Source: Pseudomonadota bacterium (lineage in GTDB: Bacteria; Pseudomonadota; Alphaproteobacteria; Caulobacterales; Caulobacteraceae). Taken from it: DNA of 12,962 nucleotides. This document shows, one piece after another, positions 1 to 6,166 of this stretch; position 1 is the stretch's first letter, and each line of letters opens with the position of its first letter. Made by a program: the position numbers and the translations under genes. The DNA lies in the NCBI GenBank assembly GCA_023409795.1, contig JAEYQX010000080.1:1-12962 (forward strand), in the 5' to 3' direction. Below the pieces are notes generated by a model. The model was not told the origin of the DNA. It was given only the letters and a program-made list of their open reading frames with translations, and did not search any database.

Positions 1-433
1 GGTCCCGTCCGACCGGCTTCTCCAGCACGATGCGGCAGTTCCTTTCCGCCAGGCCCGCCGTCTTCATGGCGGTGACGATGCGGCCATAGAGCGACGGGGA
101 GACGGCCAGGAAGGAGGTGATCTCGCCCTCGCCGCACAGGGCCTTGAGCGGCTCCAGGCTGGCCGGGTCGGTGGCATCGACGGCGCGGTAGTCCAGGCGG
201 GCCTTCATGCGGGCCCAGCTGTCCTCGCTCCAGCCGCCATCGCTTTCGGCCCGGGCCTTCACCGCCTCATGGACCTTGTCGATGTATTCGGCCGGGGTCT
301 CCTCGGAGCGGGCCGCCCCGATGATCCTCAGGTCGTCCGGCAGCAGTCCGTCGTGGTCGAGGAAATAGAGCGACGGAAGCAACATCCGCATGGCGAGGTC
401 ACCGCCACCGCCGAACAGGATCAAGGCTGCCAT
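1..433 (-). CDS. zwf: Glucose-6-phosphate dehydrogenase, N-terminal part (cut by window edge)
   Basis: Oxidises glucose 6-phosphate to 6-phosphogluconolactone with NAD(P)+ in the cytosol, feeding the Entner-Doudoroff and pentose phosphate routes. The visible 144 residues begin MAALILFGGGGDLAMRML, a Rossmann nucleotide-binding loop (Gly 8-11, GDLA 11-14) followed by LLPSLY (18-23). The visible part ends at RIVLEKPVGRD, the conserved EKPxG substrate-site motif with Lys139. The remaining ~340 residues lie off the left edge. The ATG at 431-433 is chosen because a strong GGAGG sits about 9 bases upstream and the Rossmann fold starts right after it. The usual AKRK/ARRK after GDL reads AMRM here, so the lysine that contacts substrate in the Leuconostoc enzyme (Lys21) is Met17; as far as I recall the Zymomonas-type enzyme has the same Met. 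It lies 48 bases behind hisIE on the same strand and may be co-transcribed with it, but its own Shine-Dalgarno suggests independent translation. Confidence 0.93.
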   Translation of the reverse strand, partial: MAALILFGGGGDLAMRMLLPSLYFLDHDGLLPDDLRIIGAARSEETPAEYIDKVHEAVKARAESDGGWSEDSWARMKARLDYRAVDATDPASLEPLKALCGEGEITSFLAVSPSLYGRIVTAMKTAGLAERNCRIVLEKPVGRD

Positions 434-481
434 TCGCGCTATTCCTCCAGTGCCCGCTTGGCGGGAATCGTGCCTTACGGC

Positions 482-1120
482 TTAGGCATGGGTCTTGGCC
501 CGTTCCGCGCGCTGCGCCAAGACATCAATCACGTCTTGAAACACCATGTTACGGGTGTGGAGCAGGACCAGCAGGTGATAGATCAAATCCGCAGCCTCGT
601 TGGCCAGTTCCACCTCATCGCCGGCGGCGGCGGCCAGGGCGGTCTCGACACCCTCCTCGCCTACCTTCTGGGCTGCCCGCTTGGGGCCCTGGGCCACCAG
701 GCGCGCCGTCCAGCTTTCTGACGGATCGGCCAGGGCGCGGACCTTGATGGTTTGCTCCAGCCGGCCCAGCCGGCCGACGCCGGGCGCATCCTCGTCGCCA
801 AAGCAGCTGATGCGGTTCAGGTGGCAGGCATTGCCGACCGGCCTGACCTTCACCACCACCGCGTCATTGTCGCAGTCGGGGGTGACCGAGACGACATTGA
901 GGAAATCGCCCGAGGTTTCGCCCTTGCGCCAGCGCCCCCCGCGCGAGCGCGAAAAGAAGGTGGCCTGGCCACTGTCCAGGGTTTCTTCCAGCGCGGCCCT
1001 GTCCATGTAGGCCAGGGTCAGTACCTGGAGGGTGTCGGCGTCCTGGACCACGGCGGGGATCAGGCCGTTGCCCTTGGCAAAGTCGATGCTGGAAATGTCG
1101 ATGGAATGCTTGAGGGTCAT
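482..1120 (-). CDS. hisIE: Bifunctional phosphoribosyl-AMP cyclohydrolase / phosphoribosyl-ATP pyrophosphatase HisIE
   Basis: Catalyses steps 2 and 3 of histidine synthesis. The C-terminal HisE part removes pyrophosphate from phosphoribosyl-ATP and the N-terminal HisI part opens the adenine ring of phosphoribosyl-AMP. The protein has 212 residues, the usual size of the fused enterobacterial enzyme (about 200). HisI motifs: WRKGETSG at 64-71, the metal-binding Asp cluster D82/D84/D86 in PDCDND, and zinc-ligand cysteines C83, C99 (NACH) and C106. The HisE part runs from about 119 to 212, with KVGEEGVE at 152-159 and ANEAADLIYH at 173-182, the acidic helices that bind Mg-pyrophosphate. The ATG at 1118-1120 has AGGA about 6 bases upstream. 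It is the last his gene of the operon, separated from hisF by 67 bases that carry a copy of the local palindromic repeat. Many alphaproteobacteria keep HisI and HisE as separate genes, so the fusion is notable. Confidence 0.95.
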   Translation of the reverse strand: MTLKHSIDISSIDFAKGNGLIPAVVQDADTLQVLTLAYMDRAALEETLDSGQATFFSRSRGGRWRKGETSGDFLNVVSVTPDCDNDAVVVKVRPVGNACHLNRISCFGDEDAPGVGRLGRLEQTIKVRALADPSESWTARLVAQGPKRAAQKVGEEGVETALAAAAGDEVELANEAADLIYHLLVLLHTRNMVFQDVIDVLAQRAERAKTHA

Positions 1121-1148
1121 TGATCCTGCCCGCTTTGTGCCGATTGTT

Positions 1149-1173
1149 TCTCCGCCTGCGCGGGGATGAGCGG
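1149..1173. repeat. Third copy of the GC-rich palindromic repeat (hisF/hisIE gap)
   Basis: These 25 bases match the right arm of the large inverted repeat in the hisB/hisH gap (3399-3423) with a single mismatch (base 1151 is T instead of C). The core is a self-complementary stem, CCGC / GCGG plus flanks around CTGC, followed by GGATGAGCGG. It sits in the 67-base gap between hisF and hisIE, one of only two his joints in this operon longer than about 25 bases, so the element probably inserted there. On the his mRNA it would form a small GC-rich hairpin. No run of T follows, so it is a poor terminator. Confidence 0.8.
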
Positions 1174-1187
1174 AATGAGGCGGACGG

Positions 1188-1955
1188 TCATATCCGTACC
1201 TCCACCCCGTTCCGGTCGAGGTAGGCTTTCAAATCGGGAATGGCGATGGCGCCGGAGTGGAAGACGCTGGCGGCCAGGGCACCGGACACGTCGGCATCCT
1301 TGAAGGCCGACAGGAAATGCTCCATCGCGCCGGCTCCGCCCGAGGCGACCAGCGGAATGGTCAGCCGTTCGCGCACGGCGGTGAGCTGTTCGACATCATA
1401 GCCTTTGCGCACGCCGTCCTGATCGATGCAGTTCAGCACGATCTCGCCGGCTCCCAGCGTCTGGGCTTCCAGAATCCAGTCCAGCGTCAGCTTGCCTGCG
1501 CCGCGACGGGCGTCGGGATCGCCGGTGTATTTGTGGACCTTCCACACACCGTCCTGAAAGGCGCTGTCGACGCCCACGACCACGCACTGGCGGCCCAGAC
1601 GCTCGGCCATTTCGGTGATCAGTTCCGGGCGCTCCAGCGCGGGGGAGTTGATCGACACCTTGTCCGCTCCGTGGTCGAGGCAGCGGGCTGCCTGCTCGAC
1701 CGTGCGGATGCCGCCGGCCACGCAGAAGGGGATGTCCAGCAGGCGGGCGATGTCCTGCACCCACGAATAGTCGAGGGTGCGGCCCTCGGGGCTGGCGGTG
1801 ATGTCGTAAAAGACCAGTTCGTCCGCGCCCTCGTCACGATAGCGGGCGGCCAGCTCGGCGGCGTCTCCCATGTCGACGTGGCCCTCGAAGCGCACGCCCT
1901 TGACGACGCGGCCGTCCTTCACGTCCAGACAGGGAATGATCCTGCGCGCGGTCAT
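1188..1955 (-). CDS. hisF: Imidazole glycerol phosphate synthase cyclase subunit HisF
   Basis: The (beta/alpha)8-barrel cyclase subunit of IGP synthase. It takes ammonia channelled from the HisH glutaminase and converts PRFAR to imidazoleglycerol phosphate and AICAR. The 255 residues match the family length. The two catalytic aspartates are present at the usual numbers: D11 in PCLDVKDG and D130 in VVVGVDS. Phosphate-binding loops are seen as CVAGGIRT (78-85) and VASGGAGA (near 223-230). The barrel entrance residues around GVRFEGH are also conserved. The ATG at 1953-1955 overlaps the hisA stop by four bases (ATGA), which points to translational coupling. The gene lies between hisA and hisIE. 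Nothing in the sequence suggests loss of function. Confidence 0.97.
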   Translation of the reverse strand: MTARRIIPCLDVKDGRVVKGVRFEGHVDMGDAAELAARYRDEGADELVFYDITASPEGRTLDYSWVQDIARLLDIPFCVAGGIRTVEQAARCLDHGADKVSINSPALERPELITEMAERLGRQCVVVGVDSAFQDGVWKVHKYTGDPDARRGAGKLTLDWILEAQTLGAGEIVLNCIDQDGVRKGYDVEQLTAVRERLTIPLVASGGAGAMEHFLSAFKDADVSGALAASVFHSGAIAIPDLKAYLDRNGVEVRI

Positions 1956-2686
1956 CCGGCGACGGCCTTGATGGCTTCGGCCACGGTGAACCGGCCTTCG
2001 TAGATGGCGCGGCCGGTGATGGCCCCGTCACAGCCGATGGCCCTGGCCCCCTTGAGGTCGTCCAGTGTTGCCACCCCGCCCGAAGCCTGGATCCTGAGAT
2101 CGGGGCGGCGGCGCAGGGCCTCGCCCAGCAGGTCCAGATTGACCCCCGTCAGCGCCCCGTCACGGCTGACATCGGTCATCAGGACGTGGGTCAGCAGGTC
2201 GGACGGATAGCGTTCCAGCACGGTCCACAGGTCGACACCCGCCGACTGGGTCCAGCCCTTCAGTGCAGGCACCGGCATCCCGCCTTCATATTTGACGTCC
2301 AGCGCCAGGGTGATGGCCTCGGGACCGAACTCGTCCAGCCAGGCCAGAACCTGATCGGACTGGGTGACCGCCAGGGAGCCGACCACCACGCGGGTCACGC
2401 CCGCATCCAGCAGCCGTTTCACGTCGTCCTCGGTGCGCACGCCGCCGCCGCACTGGATCTTGACGTCCACGGCCCGCGCCATTTCGCCGACCAGTTCATA
2501 CTGACGCGCCTGGCCGGCCTTGGCCCCGTCCAGATCGACCACATGGACCCATTCGGCTCCCTCCGCGGCGAAGGTGGCCAGACGGCTGGCGGGATTGTCG
2601 TCGTAGCGGGTGACCTGATCGAAATCGCCGTGCATCAGGCGCACCGCGAAACCGTCTTTCAGGTCAATGGCGGGATAGATGATCAT
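1952..2686 (-). CDS. hisA: ProFAR isomerase HisA
   Basis: Catalyses the Amadori rearrangement of ProFAR to PRFAR, the substrate of HisF/HisH. It has 244 residues, normal for the family. The barrel begins MIIYPAIDLKDG, with catalytic base D8 and catalytic acid D130 in LALDVKYEGG. Phosphate-binding turns are CGGGVRT (79-85) and ASGGVAT (201-207), and TDVSRDG (171-177) contributes the active-site Thr. A longer open frame runs upstream to 2869, but its extra residues are out-of-frame hisH. The ATG at 2684-2686 gives the standard N-terminus and overlaps the hisH stop by four bases (ATGA). HisA and HisF are homologous half-barrel duplications and are adjacent here, as in most his operons. Confidence 0.97.
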   Translation of the reverse strand: MIIYPAIDLKDGFAVRLMHGDFDQVTRYDDNPASRLATFAAEGAEWVHVVDLDGAKAGQARQYELVGEMARAVDVKIQCGGGVRTEDDVKRLLDAGVTRVVVGSLAVTQSDQVLAWLDEFGPEAITLALDVKYEGGMPVPALKGWTQSAGVDLWTVLERYPSDLLTHVLMTDVSRDGALTGVNLDLLGEALRRRPDLRIQASGGVATLDDLKGARAIGCDGAITGRAIYEGRFTVAEAIKAVAG

Positions 2687-3282
2687 GCGGGCAACTCGAG
2701 GAAATTCTTGAGGATACGGGCACCGGTGCGGGTGGAGCGTTCGGGATGGAACTGGCAGCCCCAGCGGTTCTTGTGGTTCACCACGGCGGGAATGGGCCGG
2801 CCGTAGTCGGCGGCGGCAATCGTCGCCTCGCCATCGGGGCAGACAAAGCCGTGCACGAAATAGGCCCATTCGCCGTCATTGACGCCGTCCAGCAGCGGAT
2901 CGTCGCGGCGTTTGGTCAGGCGGCTCCAGCCCATGTGGGGCGAGGGCATGGAGGGGCGCGGTTCAATCGCCGTGACCCGACCGGGGATCAGGCCCAGCAT
3001 GGTGATGTCGCCATCCTCGTCCGAGGCCTCGAACAGCAGTTGCTGGCCCAGGCAGACCCCCATCAAGGGGCGCTCGAAGGCGCGAAGGGCCTCGACCAGT
3101 CCAAGGCTGTGCAGCCGTTGCATGGCAAAGCCCGCCGCGCCGACACCCGGCAGGATGACCCGCTCGGCCTCCAAGACATCGGCAGGGTCGGCGGTGACCC
3201 GCACCCGCGCGCCCAGCCGCTCCAGCGCAAACCGCACCGAGGCCACATTGCCCGAACCATATCCGATCAGGGTGACGTTCAT
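2683..3282 (-). CDS. hisH: Imidazole glycerol phosphate synthase glutaminase subunit HisH
   Basis: Class I glutamine amidotransferase that hydrolyses glutamine and passes ammonia into HisF. The 199 residues include the N-terminal YGSGNVASV (8-16, the oxyanion/interface region) and PGVGA (45-49). The nucleophile is C77 in MGVCLGQQ, and the triad is completed by H179 and E181 in QFHPERS. The ATG at 3280-3282 gives the family's standard MNVTLIGYGSGN start. Unlike the other joints, hisH does not overlap hisB: 155 bases with a large inverted repeat lie between them. The right-hand end of that repeat supplies the ribosome-binding region, where only a weak GAGCGGTGA precedes the ATG. A four-codon frame (ATG AGC GGT GAA TAG) also ends directly against the start codon. 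Translation of hisH may therefore be less tightly coupled than that of its neighbours. Confidence 0.97.
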   Translation of the reverse strand: MNVTLIGYGSGNVASVRFALERLGARVRVTADPADVLEAERVILPGVGAAGFAMQRLHSLGLVEALRAFERPLMGVCLGQQLLFEASDEDGDITMLGLIPGRVTAIEPRPSMPSPHMGWSRLTKRRDDPLLDGVNDGEWAYFVHGFVCPDGEATIAAADYGRPIPAVVNHKNRWGCQFHPERSTRTGARILKNFLELPA

Positions 3283-3290
3283 CTATTCAC

Positions 3291-3319
3291 CGCTCATCCC
3301 CGCGCAGGCGGGGACCCAG
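3291..3319. repeat. Left arm of large inverted repeat in hisB/hisH gap
   Basis: These 29 bases, starting CGCTCATCCCCGCG, are the exact reverse complement of 3394-3422. Each arm also contains its own perfect hairpin, CCCCGC-GCAG-GCGGGG. The arm reaches to within eight bases of the hisH start codon. The structure resembles the REP/MITE-like intergenic elements dispersed in Caulobacterales and related genomes; that family assignment is from memory of similar sequences, not from a search. Confidence 0.9.
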
Positions 3320-3393
3320 ATCAGGCCAGGGGCTGGCGGTTGGACGAGGGCGCACGAAACAGGGCCAGGACGACAGAGGTCGTCGCCAAAGTC

Positions 3394-3422
3394 CTGGGTC
3401 CCCGCCTGCGCGGGGATGAGCG
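3394..3422. repeat. Right arm of large inverted repeat in hisB/hisH gap
   Basis: Exact reverse complement of 3291-3319, with its own CCCCGC-CTGC-GCGGGG hairpin. It lies 15 bases beyond the hisB stop codon. The 25 bases at 3399-3423 are nearly identical to the copy in the hisF/hisIE gap (24 of 25). Confidence 0.9.
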
Positions 3423-3437
3423 GATTTGAAGGGGGCA

Positions 3438-4862
3438 TCACAGCACCCCCTTGGTCGAGGGGATGGCGTCGCCTTCGACCTTGATGGCCTGACGCAACGC
3501 CCGGCCAAAGCCCTTGTAGCAGGCCTCGGTCTTGTGGTGGTCGTCGGTGCCGGTGACCGTAATGTGGACTGCCGCGCCCAGATGCTCGGCCAGCGAGCGA
3601 AAGACGTGGGCCGTCATATCGGTGCGATAGTCGCCCAGATAGGGCGTCTCGAAGCTGCCCTCGAACACGGGGAAGGGACGGCCCGACAGGTCGATGGAGA
3701 CCACGGCATTGGCCTCGTCCATCGGCAGGACAAAGCCGTAGCGCTGGATGCCCTTGCGCTCGCCCAGCGCCTGTTTCAGCGCCTGGCCCAGGGCGATGGC
3801 GCAGTCCTCGATGGTGTGGTGCGGATCGGTATGCAGGTCGCCCTCGCACTTCAGGCGCAGCGAGAAGCCGCCGTGGGCCGCGATCTGTTCCAGCATGTGG
3901 TCAAAGAAGCCGACGCCGGTCTCGATCCTGACCGGAGCCGCCTCGTCCAGATTCACGGCGCAGACGATGCGCGTCTCCTTGGTGTCGCGCACCGACTGGC
4001 CGGTGCGCGGGGCGCGGACCTTGCCGGGGTTCAGGCCAAAGGCGGCCAGCAGGCGGTCATTGACCTCGGGTTTCAGCGACACAGGCAGGCGCAGGCGCTC
4101 TTCGGACACGTCGGCGGCAATGCCGAAGGCTTTGAGCCGGTTCAGGCTGTCGGCGATATCGTCGGGCCGCACGATGACGATCGGGCCGACGCCATTGTCC
4201 ACCGGCACCACGCGCGACAGCTCGCGCACCACCCGTTCGCGCTCCCGGCGCACGGTGGCAATACGTTCGCGGCTTTCCAGCAGGCGCGACGGGTCGAGGG
4301 CCTGCTGCGCCAGCTTCACCAGCGGCGCGGGCAGGGCATAGGGTTCCAGCACCGTGACCAGACGGGCCAGGGTCTCGGGCTGGGCAATGGCCGCCCCCAC
4401 ACGCGCACCGGCCAGGCCATAGGCCAGCGACAGGCTGCGCAGGACGATCAGGTTCGGGTGCTGGCCGATCACCGTGGTGGCCGACGGCGCGTCGGAAAAC
4501 TCGATCACCCCTTCATCGACCACCAGCAGGGCTGGCGACACGCGGGCGGCCATTTCGGCAATGGCCTCGGCAGAACCGATCGCGCGGGCGATGACGGCGA
4601 CGGCCTCGCCCTTGGCCGGATAGATGGCCGACAAGGTGGTATAGGGCTCGGCCCTGGGGGCTTCCACGGAGCCGCCGTCGCGCGCGGCCAGTCGCCAGAC
4701 CAGTTCCAGCGCGTGGGTCAGGCCGCGAACCGGAAGGACCTGGCCGGCCCCGACGCCATAGATTTCGGCCATGCGGGCGGCGAGGGCGGCGGGGCTGGCC
4801 GGATAGGCGTCCAGTCCCTCGCCGCCCGAAACCAGCGGTCCGAAGGGGGCAGGCAGGCTCAT
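3438..4862 (-). CDS. hisB: Degenerate HisC-like domain fused to imidazoleglycerol-phosphate dehydratase (HisB)
   Basis: The C-terminal ~190 residues (about 286-474) are an intact imidazoleglycerol-phosphate dehydratase, which makes imidazoleacetol phosphate. Landmarks are RDTKETRI (292-299), GVGFFDHML (316-324), the metal-binding DPHHTIED (346-353), DLSGRP (391-396), DDHHKTEA (440-447) and the terminal STKGVL. The N-terminal ~280 residues align with histidinol-phosphate aminotransferase: RYP-like LDAYP (18-22), VRGLTHALEL (45-54), DEGVIEF (116-122), RSLSLAYGLAGARVG (142-156) and RLRLPVS (256-262). The Schiff-base lysine of RTLSKAF is Leu146, the PLP-tyrosine of DEAYIEF is Val119, and the segment with SPNNPTG is absent, leaving a domain about 70-80 residues shorter than HisC. 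It should not be an active aminotransferase. There is no HAD histidinol-phosphatase domain of the kind found in enterobacterial HisB. The ATG overlaps the hisD stop by four bases. A mis-assembled frameshift is unlikely because the single 474-codon frame is continuous. Confidence 0.93.
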   Translation of the reverse strand: MSLPAPFGPLVSGGEGLDAYPASPAALAARMAEIYGVGAGQVLPVRGLTHALELVWRLAARDGGSVEAPRAEPYTTLSAIYPAKGEAVAVIARAIGSAEAIAEMAARVSPALLVVDEGVIEFSDAPSATTVIGQHPNLIVLRSLSLAYGLAGARVGAAIAQPETLARLVTVLEPYALPAPLVKLAQQALDPSRLLESRERIATVRRERERVVRELSRVVPVDNGVGPIVIVRPDDIADSLNRLKAFGIAADVSEERLRLPVSLKPEVNDRLLAAFGLNPGKVRAPRTGQSVRDTKETRIVCAVNLDEAAPVRIETGVGFFDHMLEQIAAHGGFSLRLKCEGDLHTDPHHTIEDCAIALGQALKQALGERKGIQRYGFVLPMDEANAVVSIDLSGRPFPVFEGSFETPYLGDYRTDMTAHVFRSLAEHLGAAVHITVTGTDDHHKTEACYKGFGRALRQAIKVEGDAIPSTKGVL

Positions 4863-6166
4863 GCCTCGCTCCTCAGGTCTGCGGCGCGGGCATGGGCCTC
4901 CAGCCCTTCCAGACGCGCCAGGCGGGCCGCGATGGGGCCAAGGGTGCGGGCCCCCTGTTCATTGACGTATTGCACCGACATGGAGGTCATGAAGCTGGCG
5001 GTGGTGATGCCGCCCAGCGTCCGCGCCCCGCCATCGGTCGGCAGGACGTGGCTGGGACCGGCGGCATAGTCGCCGAGGGTTTCTGCGGCCCAGCCGCCGA
5101 CGAAGATGGCACCGGCGGCCTCGACACGGTCCACCAGATCACCGGCGTCCTCGGTCTGGAGGGCCAGGTGTTCGGGGCCGTAAAGGTTGATGACCTCGAT
5201 CACGCTGTCGGTATCGCGGGCCAGGATGGCGCGGGCTTCGCCAAGCGAGGCGCGGGCTGTTTCGGCGCGCGGCAGGCTGGCCACCTGCGCCTCGACCTCT
5301 TCAAGGATGGCGTTCAGCGCGGCCCTGGACGTGGCGACAAGAATGACCTGCGCGTCCGTGTCGTGCTCGGCCTGGGACAGCAGGTCGGCGGCGGCAATGA
5401 CCGGATCGGCAGCACTGTCGGCCACCACCATCAGTTCGGACGGACCGGCGGGCATGTCCACGGCGGGGCCGGCGGGCAGGGCGCTGGCCTGTTTCTTCGC
5501 CTCAGCGACATAGGAATTGCCCGGACCGAACAGCTTGTCACAGCGCGGGATCACGCCATCTTCCAGTTCGACGCCATAGGTCAGGGCGGCAATGGCCTGT
5601 GCCCCGCCGATGGCCCAGATGGCATCCAGGCCCGCCTCGGCGGCGGCGATGATCATGGCAGGGTGGACCGAGCCGTCCCGGGACGGCGGGGTCACGGCGA
5701 CGCGGGTCTTGACCCCCGCCACCTGTGCGGGAATGGCCTGCATCAGCAGCGAGGAGAACAGCGGGGCCGTGCCACCGGGCACATAGATGCCGGCCGCGCC
5801 AATGGCCCGCCATGCGATCCTGGAGCGTACGCCAGCGGTGGTCTCGATCAGATCGGTGTCCTCGGGCTTGGTCGCCTGATGGAACACGCGGATGTTTTCC
5901 GCCGCCATGCGGATGGCGCGGGTGTCGGCGGGGGCCAGCTGGTCGCGGGCGGCGCTCAGCGTCTCGTTGTTGATGGGAATGCGGCGCGGCGGTGCGCCAT
6001 CCAGCTTGAGGCACCATTCGGTCACGGCGGCCCCGCCGCGCGTGGCGACATCCTCCATGATCTGGCGCACCACGCCGGTCACATCGGCAGCCACGCGCCG
6101 GGCCGGGCGGGCCAGGGCCTCGCGTTTCTGGGCTTCATCCAGCCCGGACCATTCAAACGTCTTCAT
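4859..6166 (-). CDS. hisD: Histidinol dehydrogenase HisD
   Basis: Zinc-dependent NAD enzyme that oxidises L-histidinol to L-histidine in two steps, the last reaction of the pathway. It has 435 residues, typical of the family. Zinc ligands Q265 and H268 are in LLSQAEHD, D366 in GDYAAGPSHVLPT and H425 in LEAHARAAD. The catalytic pair E332/H333 is in YGPEHL. The NAD site shows GIYVPGGTAP (126-135), and PAGPSE (239-244) marks the substrate region. The ATG at 6164-6166 shares one base with the hisG stop (TGATG). A GTG one codon upstream (6167-6169) gives a four-base GTGA overlap and is an equally possible start, so the N-terminus is uncertain by one residue. Either way hisD is translationally coupled to hisG. 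It is preceded by the weak GAGAAG ribosome-binding sequence. Confidence 0.96.
   Translation of the reverse strand: MKTFEWSGLDEAQKREALARPARRVAADVTGVVRQIMEDVATRGGAAVTEWCLKLDGAPPRRIPINNETLSAARDQLAPADTRAIRMAAENIRVFHQATKPEDTDLIETTAGVRSRIAWRAIGAAGIYVPGGTAPLFSSLLMQAIPAQVAGVKTRVAVTPPSRDGSVHPAMIIAAAEAGLDAIWAIGGAQAIAALTYGVELEDGVIPRCDKLFGPGNSYVAEAKKQASALPAGPAVDMPAGPSELMVVADSAADPVIAAADLLSQAEHDTDAQVILVATSRAALNAILEEVEAQVASLPRAETARASLGEARAILARDTDSVIEVINLYGPEHLALQTEDAGDLVDRVEAAGAIFVGGWAAETLGDYAAGPSHVLPTDGGARTLGGITTASFMTSMSVQYVNEQGARTLGPIAARLARLEGLEAHARAADLRSEA

Larger units (their letters stand above)
3291..3422. repeat. 132-bp paired palindromic element (two 29-bp arms around 74 bases)
   Basis: Two perfect 29-base arms (3291-3319 and 3394-3422) in opposite orientation flank 74 bases without an open frame or recognisable protein. 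It fills most of the 155-base gap between hisB and hisH, inside an otherwise tightly packed operon, which suggests insertion of a mobile repeat pair. On the his transcript the arms could pair into a 29-bp stem or fold into two separate small hairpins. A third, single copy lies at 1149-1173. No obvious target-site duplication flanks the pair (TTCAC on one side, GATTTG on the other), and there is no transposase gene in the window, so any mobility would need help from elsewhere. Confidence 0.85.

Noticed and set aside
453..465. Terminator between hisIE and zwf (CCCGC-TTG-GCGGG)
   Set aside because: The stem is only five pairs, with a three-base loop and no T tract on the operon strand; too weak to call.
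2687..2869. Upstream extension of hisA to an earlier start
   Set aside because: The extra residues are the out-of-frame translation of hisH, and the standard N-terminus MIIYPAIDLKDG begins at the ATG that overlaps the hisH stop.
3291..3422. CRISPR array
   Set aside because: Only two arms, in opposite orientation, with a single 74-base spacer and no cas genes. It is a palindromic repeat pair.
3426..5069. 547-codon open frame on the plus strand across hisB and hisD
   Set aside because: It is antisense to well-conserved his genes. Its composition (strings of Q, G, H, R) is that of a GC-rich shadow frame, and it has no recognisable domain.
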